Shown here: positions 1 through 7,874 of the stretch, in pieces | How positions within the stretch are numbered: the stretch's first letter is position 1 | How the letters are laid out: the number at the start of each line of letters is the position of its first letter | Assembly (NCBI RefSeq): GCF_014203535.1 | Contig: NZ_JACHJI010000010.1 | Location: forward strand, 186,001-250,000 | Length of the DNA stretch: 64,000 bases | Direction of reading: 5' to 3' | From: Streptomyces griseomycini | Lineage (GTDB): Bacteria; Actinomycetota; Actinomycetes; Streptomycetales; Streptomycetaceae | Position numbers and translations under genes: made by a program | Notes under the pieces: model-generated | Seen by the model: the letters and a program-made list of their open reading frames with translations, nothing else | Databases searched by the model: none | What the model was told of the DNA's origin: nothing

Positions 1-100
1 TCCCCCGGAGGGAGCGGGCCGATGCGTTCCGGTGAGAGGCCTGGTCGCCACGGTGCGTGAGCTATGTTGAACCTCCGTGGGAGACGAAGGAGGCGCACCG

Positions 101-1018
101 GTGCCATCGCCGCAGCAGGCACGCGCACAGGCGTCCGCGATCACCTCGGGGAAGGCGGACAAGGACACGGAGGTGTCCCCGACGTCCCAGCTCCGCACGC
201 TGTTCGACCGGCCCCGGCTCTCCCCCGGCCAGCGGCGCATCGCCCAGTACCTGATCGAGCACATCACCGAGGCGGCGTTCCTGTCGATCACGGACCTCGC
301 GGACCGGGTCGGGGTGAGTCAGCCCTCGGTGACCCGGTTCGCCTCGGCGGTCGGCTTCAGCGGTTACCCCGCGCTGCGGGAGAGGCTCCAGTCGATCGCC
401 CTCCGGACCCTCGCCGGCGGCCCCGCCGAGGAGAACCGGGGCAACGAGCTCCAGGCGGCGGTCGACGCCGAGATCGAGAACCTGGAGAACCTGCGGCGGG
501 ACTTCGCCGACGCCGACCGGGTCATCGAGGTCGGCCGCCACCTGTCCGCGTCCGCGCCGCTCACGGTCCTCGGCCTGCGCATCTCCGTCTCCCTCGCCGA
601 GTACTTCGCCTACGCCGCCCGCCGCATCCACCCGGACGTACGGCTCGTGACCCTGGGCGGCAGCGTCGCCTACGACGCGCTGCTGCAGTCACGGGAGGCG
701 GGCGGCACCTGGGTGCTGGCGTTCTCGATGCCGCGGCACGCCCAGGAGACCCTGACGGCGGTGCGGGTCGCGCGGGACGCCGGGCTGAAGGTCGCGCTGA
801 TCACCGACCTGGCGCTGGGTCCGATCGCGGACGAGGCCGACGTCACCTTCGCCACCGGCACCGGATCGCGGCTGGTCTTCGACTCCTACGCCGCTCCGGG
901 CGTGATGTGCGCGGCCCTGCTCCAGGCCATGACGGACGCGGATCCGGAGCGGACGCAGGCCCGGCTCGACGAGTACGAGCAGGTGGCCGACCAGCACCAG
1001 TTCTTCCTCAGGGACTGA
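101..1018 (+). CDS. MurR/RpiR family transcriptional regulator
   Basis: This is a DNA-binding regulator that senses a sugar phosphate or related small ligand. The N-terminal third is an HTH_6 winged helix: a segment reading ITDLADRVGVSQPSVTRFA lies near residues 65-85 and is typical of RpiR recognition helices. The C-terminal half is a SIS (sugar isomerase) domain with the usual alternating strands and helices. The GTG at 101 is preferred over the in-frame GTG at 77 because AAGGAGG at 86-92 sits 8 bases upstream of it. The protein is about 305 residues, normal for the family. A perfect inverted repeat in the AT-rich region just downstream (1095-1108) may be its operator, but the target operon is not obvious. 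The ligand is unknown. Confidence 0.88.
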   Translation: MPSPQQARAQASAITSGKADKDTEVSPTSQLRTLFDRPRLSPGQRRIAQYLIEHITEAAFLSITDLADRVGVSQPSVTRFASAVGFSGYPALRERLQSIALRTLAGGPAEENRGNELQAAVDAEIENLENLRRDFADADRVIEVGRHLSASAPLTVLGLRISVSLAEYFAYAARRIHPDVRLVTLGGSVAYDALLQSREAGGTWVLAFSMPRHAQETLTAVRVARDAGLKVALITDLALGPIADEADVTFATGTGSRLVFDSYAAPGVMCAALLQAMTDADPERTQARLDEYEQVADQHQFFLRD

Positions 1019-1082
1019 GCCGCGCCCGGTCCCGCCGGGTTCCCCTCCGCGGAGCGCGACGGACCACCGGACGGACCGCCCC

Positions 1083-1145
1083 GTCAAAGCACGCATGAAT
1101 GTTTTCATACGTCTTGCAAACCAGATGGCATATATAAATACTGCT
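1083..1145. promoter_or_regulatory. AT-rich promoter island with an inverted repeat, in a 330-base gap without a recognisable gene
   Basis: The interval 1019-1348 holds no convincing gene. It contains a short AT-rich island that stands out in this GC-rich DNA. Within it, ATGAA (1095-1099) and TTCAT (1104-1108) form a perfect inverted repeat with a 4-base spacer. A TTGCAA (1114-1119) and a TATAAA-like run (1131-1140) follow. RpiR-type regulators commonly bind such repeats, and the upstream gene is an RpiR regulator, so an operator is a reasonable inference. The spacing between the TTGCAA and TATAAA elements is shorter than canonical, so the exact promoter is uncertain. Confidence 0.45.
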
Positions 1146-1348
1146 CACGGATCGCGGCCCGGCCCTTCCGGACCGGGCTCCCGCGCACGCACCCGCAGCC
1201 GCCGGCTCCTGCCCGCTCCGGTGGTCCGGGTGCCGGGCCGGGCATCCCCTGCCCGGCCGCCCGCGGCGGCCCCGGTCATCCCCTAGGCCGGGGCCGCCCC
1301 GTCCCGTCGTCCACCCCAGGCGACGCCGTACACCCGGAAGCGATGAAC

Positions 1349-1717
1349 ATGCCCCTGACGTCCACGCGCCTCGGTCCGGACTGGCCCTGCCAGGTCAAGA
1401 CGCCCGGCAGCTACGACTGGGAACGCTCGGCGGCCAAGTGGCTGCGCGAGCTGGTGCCGGCGCGCTACGCGAGCTACCCGGCGCTCGTCCGGCACCCCGT
1501 CCTGCTGGCCCGGCACGCCCAGATCCAGGTCGAGCACGAGATCCGGGTGGCGCGCACCGCCCTGCAGACCGCGCGGGCCGACCTGCCCCGGCTGGGACTG
1601 CACGAAGGCGTCATCGAGCACACGATCAAGCTGTACGCGGCGGAGGTCACGCAGCTGCAGCACCTCGCGCGCAGCGTGCGGGCGGTCGCCCAGGCACTGG
1701 CCGGCGCCGGCCGCTGA
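1349..1717 (+). CDS. Small conserved hypothetical protein
   Basis: I do not recognise the family. The product is about 122 residues, with no signal peptide and no membrane segment. The C-terminal two thirds are predicted to be helical with heptad-like spacing of Leu, Val and Ala, from roughly residue 50 to the end. GGAAG at 1336-1340 is 8 bases before the ATG at 1349. The ATG at 1343 would sit too close to it, so 1349 is preferred. It lies between the AT-rich promoter island and the ANTAR phosphatase. The reading frame has normal Streptomyces codon bias, which supports a real gene. Confidence 0.6.
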   Translation: MPLTSTRLGPDWPCQVKTPGSYDWERSAAKWLRELVPARYASYPALVRHPVLLARHAQIQVEHEIRVARTALQTARADLPRLGLHEGVIEHTIKLYAAEVTQLQHLARSVRAVAQALAGAGR

Positions 1718-1917
1718 CCGCGGGCCCCGTCCGGCCCGGCGGGGCGGGGCCCGTACGCCGGCACCGGGACGCGCAGGCGCGCGCCGAGCCGCCGGTGGCG
1801 TTCCGGAGGCGCCGGGCGACGCAACGCTCACGGGAAGGCCCTGACCTGTTCACCGGTGAGTTCCCGGCCGGCGAACCGGTCATCCGACACGGATTGATGT
1901 GCCATGCTCGTCGCGTG

Positions 1918-4338
1918 ATGAGCGAGCCCGCTACCCCGGCGGATTCCGGTGCCGCACCCGATCTGGCCGAACTGGCCAGGGTCGTCGCCCGGCAACGCGC
2001 CGAGATGGACCGGCTGCGCGAGCAGGCTGCGTCGTCGGCCGTCGTGGAACGTGCCAAGGGCGTCGTGATGGCTCTGACCGGCTGCTCCGCCGACGCCGCG
2101 GGCGAGACGCTGCTCCAGCGGGCCAAGGCGGCCCGCCGCACCCTGCTGGAGGAGTGCTGGATCACCCTGGGCCGGGCGACACTCGCCCGGTCCGGCACCG
2201 GCGAGCCCCCGGCACCTTCCAAAACGGCCGTCCGTGACGCGGCCTCCGGCCTCCCCGGGGCCGACCCGCCGGCGGCCCCGTCCCCTCCGGACGACGTCGC
2301 GGCCGCACTGGGCCGCCTCGGCCGCGCCCTCGTCCACGCGGACACGGCCCAGGAACTGGCCCGGTGCCTGCTGGAACACCTCGCACCGGACCTGGGCGCG
2401 GACTCGGTCATGATCTACGCCCGTCGTCCCGGCGGAGGGCTCGCTCTGGTCGGCCACGCCGGAATCGGCGGACGGCTCGCCACCCGGTGGCGTCAGGTGC
2501 CCCCCTTCAGCGGGGTCGCGCTCCTGGACGCCCTCCGGTCCGGCGCACCCCTCTGGCTGGAGGACTTCGCCGAGGACAGCAAGCGGTACCTGCTGATCGG
2601 CGAACCGCCCGAGCGGTGGCGGTCGCGGGCCTGGCTGCCCGTGCCCGCCGGGGACGGCGTCGAGGCCTGCGTCGGTGTGCTGCGCGAACGCTCCGGGCCG
2701 TTCACCCCGCGCGACCGTACCCATCTGCGGGAAGTCGCCCGGCTGTGTGCCGGCCGGCTGCGCACGCTCGTCACCCCGCCCGCGCCGACGGCCGACGCTC
2801 CCCCGGACGCCGTGCGGCCGCTGTTCGAGGCGCTGCCCGTCGCAGCGGTGCTGCTGACCCCGCTGCGCGGCCCCTCCGGCGAGACCACGGACTTCCGCAT
2901 CGACGCCGCGACGGCACAGGCGGCCACCGTGCTGGGCGGCCCCGGAGTCGACCCGGCCGGCCGGCGGCTGCTCGAGTACCGGCCCGGCCTGGCGGACGAA
3001 CCGCTGTGGCAGGGCTGCCTCACCACCCTCGCCACCGGGGAGCCGTACGAGGGCGAACCGTTCGCCCACCAGGAGGTGGTGGGCGGCGTCGCGGCGCTGT
3101 CCACGTACTCCGTACGGGTCGCACGGCTGGAGGACTCGCTGGTCGTCACATGGGCCCGGCACGCCTCCTCCGACCGGCAGGAGCAGCGGCTCGCCGACCT
3201 GCAGCGGCTGGGCAACCTCGGCTGGGCGAACTGGAACCTGGCCACGCTCGAGGCGTCCTGGTCGTCGCAGGTCTTCGCGATCCTCGACCGGGACCCCGCG
3301 GACGGGCCGGTCCGGCTCGTCGACCTTCCCGGACTCGCGGTGCCCGACGACCGGCCCGTCCTGGGCCGCGCCGTCGGCGGCCTGGTCCACGAGGGGTCGT
3401 CGTTCGACGTCCCGTTCCGGGTCCGCACCCCGCGCGGCGTACGGCACCTGCGTCTCGTCGCCGAGGCCTTGGCGGACCTGCACGGCACGCCCGTCGAGGT
3501 GCACGGCTTCGTGCAGGACCTGACCGCGCGGCGCCGGGCCGAACTGGCCCTGGTGGAGAGCGAGCGGGCGATCCTCACCCAGAACGACGTGCTCCAGGCC
3601 GAGCGGACCCTGGTCGCCCGCCTGCAGAACGCCCTGCTGCCCCTGCCCCGGCGGCCGGTGAACCTGGCCGGACTGCGCGTCGAGGTCGCCTACCTTCCCT
3701 CCCAGGCGGGCATACACGTCGGCGGTGACTGGTTCAGCGCCATCGAACTGCCCGACGGTGACGCCCTGTTCGTCGTCGGCGACGTCGCCGGGCACGGGAT
3801 CGGCGCCGTGGCCACCATGGCCCAACTGCGCTTCACCGCCAAGGGCATGGTCATCACCGGCTCCTCGCTGACCGGCGCGCTCGCCCGGCTCAACACCCTG
3901 CTGCTGCACTCCCGGGACACCCACCGCACCGCGACCATGGTCCTGGCCCGCTACCAGCCCGGGGAACGGCGTCTGGTCTGGGCGCAGGCGGGACACACCC
4001 CGCCCCTGCTGCTGCGCGACGGCGAGGTGACCTATCTGCGGCGCCCCGACGGCATGCTGCTCGGCGCGTCCGCCGCGCCGCGCTTCGAGGAGGCCGAGTG
4101 CCGTCTGCGGCCGGGCGACCGGCTCCTGCTGTACACGGACGGCCTGGTGGAACGGCCCCCGGAGAACATCGACGCGGGGCTGGACCGTCTCGCCGAGGCC
4201 GTGGCGGCCCACCCGGATGGCGGGTCCGGCTCCCTGGGAGCGCTGCTGGACACGATGCTGGAGGGGGAACGCCGCGACGACGTGTGCGTCCTGGACATCC
4301 GCTTCCCCGGGAAGTGGCGGGGACGCCCCGAACCGTAG
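1918..4338 (+). CDS. PP2C/SpoIIE family serine phosphatase with N-terminal ANTAR domain
   Basis: This is a roughly 806-residue soluble signalling protein. The first ~80 residues resemble an ANTAR domain: a coiled-coil-like helix, then VVERAKGVVMALTGCSADAA, close to the AKG.LM signature of RNA-binding antiterminators. A GAF-like domain (about 115-290) and two PAS-like regions (about 300-560) follow. The last ~240 residues are a PP2C/SpoIIE phosphatase with a GGDWFSAIELPDG metal-binding motif, GDVAGHGIGA, and C-terminal LLLYTDGLVERP and RRDDVCVLDI motifs. Such enzymes usually dephosphorylate anti-sigma-factor antagonists. The start is chosen at the ATG at 1918; GTG 1915 and ATG 1897 are in-frame alternatives. 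Joining an RNA-binding domain to a PP2C domain is notable. Confidence 0.88.
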   Translation: MSEPATPADSGAAPDLAELARVVARQRAEMDRLREQAASSAVVERAKGVVMALTGCSADAAGETLLQRAKAARRTLLEECWITLGRATLARSGTGEPPAPSKTAVRDAASGLPGADPPAAPSPPDDVAAALGRLGRALVHADTAQELARCLLEHLAPDLGADSVMIYARRPGGGLALVGHAGIGGRLATRWRQVPPFSGVALLDALRSGAPLWLEDFAEDSKRYLLIGEPPERWRSRAWLPVPAGDGVEACVGVLRERSGPFTPRDRTHLREVARLCAGRLRTLVTPPAPTADAPPDAVRPLFEALPVAAVLLTPLRGPSGETTDFRIDAATAQAATVLGGPGVDPAGRRLLEYRPGLADEPLWQGCLTTLATGEPYEGEPFAHQEVVGGVAALSTYSVRVARLEDSLVVTWARHASSDRQEQRLADLQRLGNLGWANWNLATLEASWSSQVFAILDRDPADGPVRLVDLPGLAVPDDRPVLGRAVGGLVHEGSSFDVPFRVRTPRGVRHLRLVAEALADLHGTPVEVHGFVQDLTARRRAELALVESERAILTQNDVLQAERTLVARLQNALLPLPRRPVNLAGLRVEVAYLPSQAGIHVGGDWFSAIELPDGDALFVVGDVAGHGIGAVATMAQLRFTAKGMVITGSSLTGALARLNTLLLHSRDTHRTATMVLARYQPGERRLVWAQAGHTPPLLLRDGEVTYLRRPDGMLLGASAAPRFEEAECRLRPGDRLLLYTDGLVERPPENIDAGLDRLAEAVAAHPDGGSGSLGALLDTMLEGERRDDVCVLDIRFPGKWRGRPEP

Positions 4339-4394
4339 GGCACGGCGCGGGCGGGCGCCCGCTTCGTCCGGGCTTCGCCACGGTGCCGTCGGCA

Positions 4395-5030
4395 TCAGTC
4401 CCCCGGCTGCACGGCGTCTTCGGCGCGGCTCACCCCGGCCGTGCGGGACTCCAGCGCGCGCCGGGTGTCGTCGCCGTAGACGCCGGTCTCGTCGCCGCGG
4501 ATCCCGTACCAGAGCTGGAAGCGGGCGACGGCCGCGGACAGGGCGGCGTCGTAACGCCCGTCGGTGCGTCCCTCCCGGTAGACGTCCGGGATGCGCAGCA
4601 GCCGCTCCTGGAGTTCGGTCACCTCGGGGCCGGAGTCGCCCTCGCGGAGGAACCCCGGGGGCACCGGGGCCGACGGGGGCGGGGACGGCGCAGGCGGGGC
4701 GGGGGCGGTCGTGGACGGCCGCGGGGCGGGTGCCGTGCGGTCGTCGGCGCCGCGTTCCGTGAGCAGGAGCGCGGCGCCGAGGCCGATCACCGCCGCGGCG
4801 GCCACCGCGAGCACCGGGGCGGTGCGACGCACCCCCGGTCGGCGCTCGTCGAAGCGGCGCCCGTCCACCGGGGGCCGGGGCGGCGGCACGGACTCGCGGC
4901 CGCCGGCCCTCTCCTGCTCGAACTCCCGGAACAGCTCCGCGAGCGCGTCGGTACGGCGCGGGCGCAGCACGTGGACGGGTTCGAGGGGCGGGCCGCCGTG
5001 CGGCTGCCCGGGCTCGGGCGGTGTCGACAC
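4395..5030 (-). CDS. Membrane-anchored peptidoglycan-binding domain protein
   Basis: The protein is about 211 residues. A cytoplasmic N-terminus of ~75 residues leads into one transmembrane helix (about residues 80-103, rich in Ala, Val, Leu and Ile). A Pro/Ala/Ser/Thr-rich spacer follows. The C-terminal PG_binding_1 domain has the motif LREGDSGPEVTELQERL and ends near WYGIRGDETGVYGDDTRRAL. It therefore probably anchors to the envelope and contacts the cell wall. The GTG at 5030 has GGAAGGAGA a few bases upstream on the coding strand. The gene lies 74 bases downstream of the ATP-grasp-like gene on the same strand and may be co-transcribed with it. A catalytic domain is absent. Confidence 0.8.
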   Translation of the reverse strand: MSTPPEPGQPHGGPPLEPVHVLRPRRTDALAELFREFEQERAGGRESVPPPRPPVDGRRFDERRPGVRRTAPVLAVAAAAVIGLGAALLLTERGADDRTAPAPRPSTTAPAPPAPSPPPSAPVPPGFLREGDSGPEVTELQERLLRIPDVYREGRTDGRYDAALSAAVARFQLWYGIRGDETGVYGDDTRRALESRTAGVSRAEDAVQPGD

Positions 5031-5104
5031 GCCGCTCTCCTTCCGTGCCGCACGGCGGGCGGAACCGCCCACGGGAAGGGATACGCGGCGAGGGGCCGCG
5101 GGGT

Positions 5105-5950
5105 TCAGCTCCCCGTCGCACCGGCGTCGCGCAGGAAGCGGCGCAGGGACGCCGCCATGGCGGCCGTGAACGCCTCCCGGCCCGCCTCGTCGAGGGCGTC
5201 GAGGGACAGGTAGGGATTGAGATCCTCCAGTTCGACCAGCAGCAGTTCGCCGTCCGGCGCGCGGCAGGCGTCGACGCGCTGGATGCCGTGGTCGAGGGTG
5301 TTCCAGTCGATGAAGTGCCGGGCGAACTCCAGGTCCCCGGGCGTGGGTTCGTACGGCTGCAGCTGCCAGCGCCGGTCGGGGTCCGGGGCGTGGAGGGCGT
5401 ACTGGAAGTCGTGGTCGACGAAGTAGAAGGAGACCTCGTAGGCGAAGTCGACGTGCGGCTGCACCAGGACGCTTCCGTCGACGAGGTCGCGCACCCCGGC
5501 GGCGGGGACGACGCGCAGTCCTATCGAGTCGGCGCCGAGCCGGGGCTTGACCACGTACCGCCGTGCCTCGGGCAGCAGGTGCAGGTCGTGCGGGCGGTCG
5601 ACGGTGGGGATCACCGGGTGACCGGCGGCGCTCAGGTCGAGCAGGTACTGCTTGCCGGCCATGTCTCCCCTGCCGGTGAGCGGGTTGTAGACCGGCTTGC
5701 CGGTCGCCGAGGCGCGCGTCCGGAAGGCCTCGTAGGCGTCCTGGTACGCCAGCACCGGGCCGCTGTTGCGGACCACGACGGCGTCGAAGCCGTCCATCAG
5801 GGCGGCGGCGTCGCGCGGATGGCACAGCGCCAGGTCGAAGTCCTCGCGCAGCCGGGAGGTCAGGAAGATGTCCTCGTCGCAGTAGCGGCGTCCGCGGGCC
5901 GGGTAGGCCAGGTCGGTGACGTACAGGAGACGGGGGCGGGCGGGCGACAT
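5105..5950 (-). CDS. ATP-grasp superfamily ligase-like protein
   Basis: The 281-residue protein resembles the RimK/glutathione-synthetase type of ATP-grasp enzymes. An N-terminal pre-ATP-grasp region has DGFDAVVVRNSGPVL. It is followed by YNPLTGRGDMAGKQYLLD and a central YVVKPRLGADSIGLRVV segment typical of the ATP-binding lysine loop. Near the C-terminus ELLLVELEDLNPYLSLD supplies acidic and Asn metal ligands. Such enzymes join a carboxylate to an amine using ATP. The substrates here are unknown. The start ATG at 5950 has an AGGAG-like sequence upstream. It is divergent from the TetR gene at 6080. Confidence 0.75.
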   Translation of the reverse strand: MSPARPRLLYVTDLAYPARGRRYCDEDIFLTSRLREDFDLALCHPRDAAALMDGFDAVVVRNSGPVLAYQDAYEAFRTRASATGKPVYNPLTGRGDMAGKQYLLDLSAAGHPVIPTVDRPHDLHLLPEARRYVVKPRLGADSIGLRVVPAAGVRDLVDGSVLVQPHVDFAYEVSFYFVDHDFQYALHAPDPDRRWQLQPYEPTPGDLEFARHFIDWNTLDHGIQRVDACRAPDGELLLVELEDLNPYLSLDALDEAGREAFTAAMAASLRRFLRDAGATGS

Positions 5951-6013
5951 ACGGGCTCCTCGGGAACGACGGTGACCCGATCATATGGACGACCTGCATC
6001 GGAGCCCACGACA

Positions 6014-6046
6014 GCACTCAGTTCCGCACCGGTGTGCACTGAGTGC
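6014..6046. promoter_or_regulatory. Probable TetR operator (two palindromic half-boxes)
   Basis: GCACTCAGT at 6014-6022 and ACTGAGTGC at 6038-6046 are perfect inverted copies with a 15-base spacer. The right-hand copy lies inside an 11-base palindrome, GCACTGAGTGC (6036-6046). The site sits about 35-65 bases before the TetR start codon, and a TACGTT -10-like element follows at 6066-6071. Autoregulation by the adjacent TetR protein is the simplest inference. The same core recurs at 6869-6879 upstream of the OB-fold gene. Confidence 0.65.
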
Positions 6047-6079
6047 CATGAAGGGCGGCCGAATGCTACGTTCCCGTTC

Positions 6080-6805
6080 ATGAGCTCCAGCAGCGCGGCT
6101 CCCGGCCGCGGCGACAAGGCCGAGAAGACCACGATGCGGGACGCCCTGGTCGCGGCGGCCTTCCGGCTCTTCCTGGAACGGGGCTACGAACAGACGACGG
6201 TCGACGACATCGTGGCGCTCGCCGGGGTCGGACGGCGGTCCTTCTTCCGCTACTTCCCGTCCAAGGAGGACGTGGTCTTCCCCGACCACGAACGGTGCCT
6301 CGCCGACATGACGGGCTTCCTGGCGGCCGGCACGGACGACGACGAACCGGTGCGCAGGGTCTGCGACGCGGCCCGGCTGGTGCTGCGGATGTACGCCGAG
6401 AACCCGACGTTCTCCGTGCAGCGCTACCGCCTCACCAAGCGGGTGCCGGGCCTGCGCGCGTACGAGTTGTCCGTGGTCTGGCGCTACGAGCGGGCGCTGG
6501 CCGAGTATCTGCGCGGCCGGTTCACCGGCCTCCGTGACGGGATCCTGCGGGCCGACGTGATCGCGGCGGCCGTGGTCGCGGCGCACAACAACGCGCTGCG
6601 CTCCTGGCTGCGTTCGGACGGGCGGGACGACGCGGAGGCCGCGGTGGACCACGCCCTGGGGCACGTGCAGAGCACCTTCGGCGCCACGCCGGTCCCCCCG
6701 GCGGGCGGCGAGGGGTCCGAGGACGTGGTGGTGGTCGTCGCGCGGCGCGGGGCGCCGCTGTGGCGGGTGGTGCAGGAACTCGAGTCCACCCTGGGACGCG
6801 GCTGA
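6080..6805 (+). CDS. TetR/AcrR family transcriptional regulator
   Basis: The 241-residue regulator has a TetR_N helix-turn-helix at about residues 18-65, including YEQTTVDDIVALAGVG and the RRSFFRYFPSKEDVVF signature. The C-terminal ligand-binding region is all-helical, with a predicted effector pocket that cannot be assigned. The ATG at 6080 follows a near-leaderless arrangement, with the -10-like box only ~10 bases upstream. The palindromes at 6036-6046 and 6869-6879 suggest that it controls itself and the following Zn-ribbon/OB-fold gene. The last ~30 residues (EDVVVVVARRGAPLWRVV) extend beyond the normal TetR fold. Confidence 0.9.
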   Translation: MSSSSAAPGRGDKAEKTTMRDALVAAAFRLFLERGYEQTTVDDIVALAGVGRRSFFRYFPSKEDVVFPDHERCLADMTGFLAAGTDDDEPVRRVCDAARLVLRMYAENPTFSVQRYRLTKRVPGLRAYELSVVWRYERALAEYLRGRFTGLRDGILRADVIAAAVVAAHNNALRSWLRSDGRDDAEAAVDHALGHVQSTFGATPVPPAGGEGSEDVVVVVARRGAPLWRVVQELESTLGRG

Positions 6806-6868
6806 CGGGTCGCCCGGCGGAGTACGGCCGCGTCGCACGATTCAGGGTACGCAGTGCCTTTACGAGTG

Positions 6869-6879
6869 ACACTCAGTGC
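6869..6879. promoter_or_regulatory. Second copy of the putative TetR operator
   Basis: ACACTCAGTGC reproduces the core of the palindrome in front of the tetR gene; the reverse complement of 6036-6046 is GCACTCAGTGC. A TACTCT-like -10 follows almost at once, about 95 bases before the start of the OB-fold gene. Sharing the box implies that the same regulator controls both transcription units. Confidence 0.55.
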
Positions 6880-6980
6880 CATACTCTGTCGCTGTGCACG
6901 GTGGCACGGCGAACCGCGCACGCGCGTGCCCGGGTCACCGCGCACGCGGGTTTCCGGCCGAGTGCAGGGAGTTGACCAGC

Positions 6981-7397
6981 GTGTACCACCACTCAGGAAG
7001 CGTCGCTCAGCAGACAGCCGGCTCCTCGACGGGCGTGCTCGATCCCCAGGGCCCGGACCGCGCGGAGGCCATGCTCTACCAGCGCTGCACCTGGTGCGGC
7101 ACCGCCATGTACCACCGGTTGCTGTGTCCGGTCTGCCAGGGCAGCGACCTGCGGACGGAGCGCAGCGAGGGCGTCGGGACGGTCCGTCACTCCACGGTGG
7201 TCCACCGCAACACCCCGGCGGCCCGCAACGTGTCCCTGATCGAGATGGCCGAGGGCTTCGTGGTGCGCGGCCGGGTCATGGGGCCGCCCATCGGCATCCA
7301 CAGCGGCGACCGGGTACGGCTGTCGACGGCCAAGGACCCGGTGCGGGGCGAACCCGTCTTCCAGCTCGTCGACGAGCCGTACCGGGCCTGGACCTGA
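6981..7397 (+). CDS. Zn-ribbon and OB-fold protein (DUF35/ChsH2-like)
   Basis: The 138-residue protein has a zinc ribbon at about residues 34-55: CTWCGTAM followed by CPVCQGSD gives a CxxC...CxxC quartet. An OB-fold follows, with the VVHRNTPAARN and GDRVRLS strands. DUF35-type proteins act as small subunits or acyl-CoA-binding partners of thiolases, lipid-transfer aldolases and MaoC-type hydratases, as in steroid side-chain and polyketide metabolism. No such partner lies next to it here, so the partner must be encoded elsewhere. The GTG at 6981 follows GGGAG about 10 bases upstream. It is probably regulated by the TetR protein through the box at 6869-6879. Confidence 0.8.
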   Translation: MYHHSGSVAQQTAGSSTGVLDPQGPDRAEAMLYQRCTWCGTAMYHRLLCPVCQGSDLRTERSEGVGTVRHSTVVHRNTPAARNVSLIEMAEGFVVRGRVMGPPIGIHSGDRVRLSTAKDPVRGEPVFQLVDEPYRAWT

Positions 7398-7436
7398 CGC
7401 ACCGCCGGCCCGCGCCGGCCCGCACGGCGCGGCGCC

Positions 7437-7817
7437 TCAGAGGGTGACGCGGATGCCGACCGTACCGTCCAGGCCCCGGCGCAGACGGCTGCCGAGGAGG
7501 GTGAGCCGGCCCAGCAGGCCGTACTTGCGGGCGATCAGTCCGCGGTAGCGGGCGGTGGTGGCCGGACCGCAGATCTCCGCGGTGGCCGGGACCTGCTCGC
7601 CGGTCGGGTTGCCGCGCAGGTCGCAGGGGCCGACGAGGACATCGCCGCGGGCCCGGATCCGCTTCACCTTCCAGGAGTCGGCGGCGGTCCACACCCCGAG
7701 CGCGTCCCCGTCCCGCACGACCCACACCGGCGTGGCGACCGGCGTGCCGTTCCTGCGGTAACTGGTGACCAGCAGGTACTTCCCCGCCCCGAGCCGGTCG
7801 AGCAGTGCGTCGTCCAT
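7437..7817 (-). CDS. PPOX-class F420-dependent oxidoreductase
   Basis: The 126-residue protein has the split beta-barrel of the pyridoxamine-phosphate-oxidase-like flavin/deazaflavin reductases. Diagnostic segments are the N-terminal YLLVTSYRRNGTPVATPVW, then WTAADSWKVKRIRARGDVLV and the C-terminal KYGLLGRL. Short Streptomyces members of this kind are usually F420-dependent, but FMN binding cannot be excluded. It stands alone, convergent with the OB-fold gene, and its physiological substrate is unknown. Confidence 0.82.
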   Translation of the reverse strand: MDDALLDRLGAGKYLLVTSYRRNGTPVATPVWVVRDGDALGVWTAADSWKVKRIRARGDVLVGPCDLRGNPTGEQVPATAEICGPATTARYRGLIARKYGLLGRLTLLGSRLRRGLDGTVGIRVTL

Positions 7818-7874
7818 GCGGGGAAGTCTAGGGGCGCCGTCCCCGTCGGCCGCCGCCCGGGCCGGTCCGGGCGA

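Noticed and set aside
1095..1286. A 63-codon frame starting at the ATGAA repeat
   Set aside because: It begins inside the AT-rich promoter element, has no ribosome-binding site and gives a Pro/Arg-rich peptide of no known family.
1828..5121. A 1097-codon open frame on the minus strand
   Set aside because: It runs antisense to the ANTAR-PP2C gene, has Pro/Arg-rich low-complexity sequence and no domain. It is a shadow of third-position GC bias.
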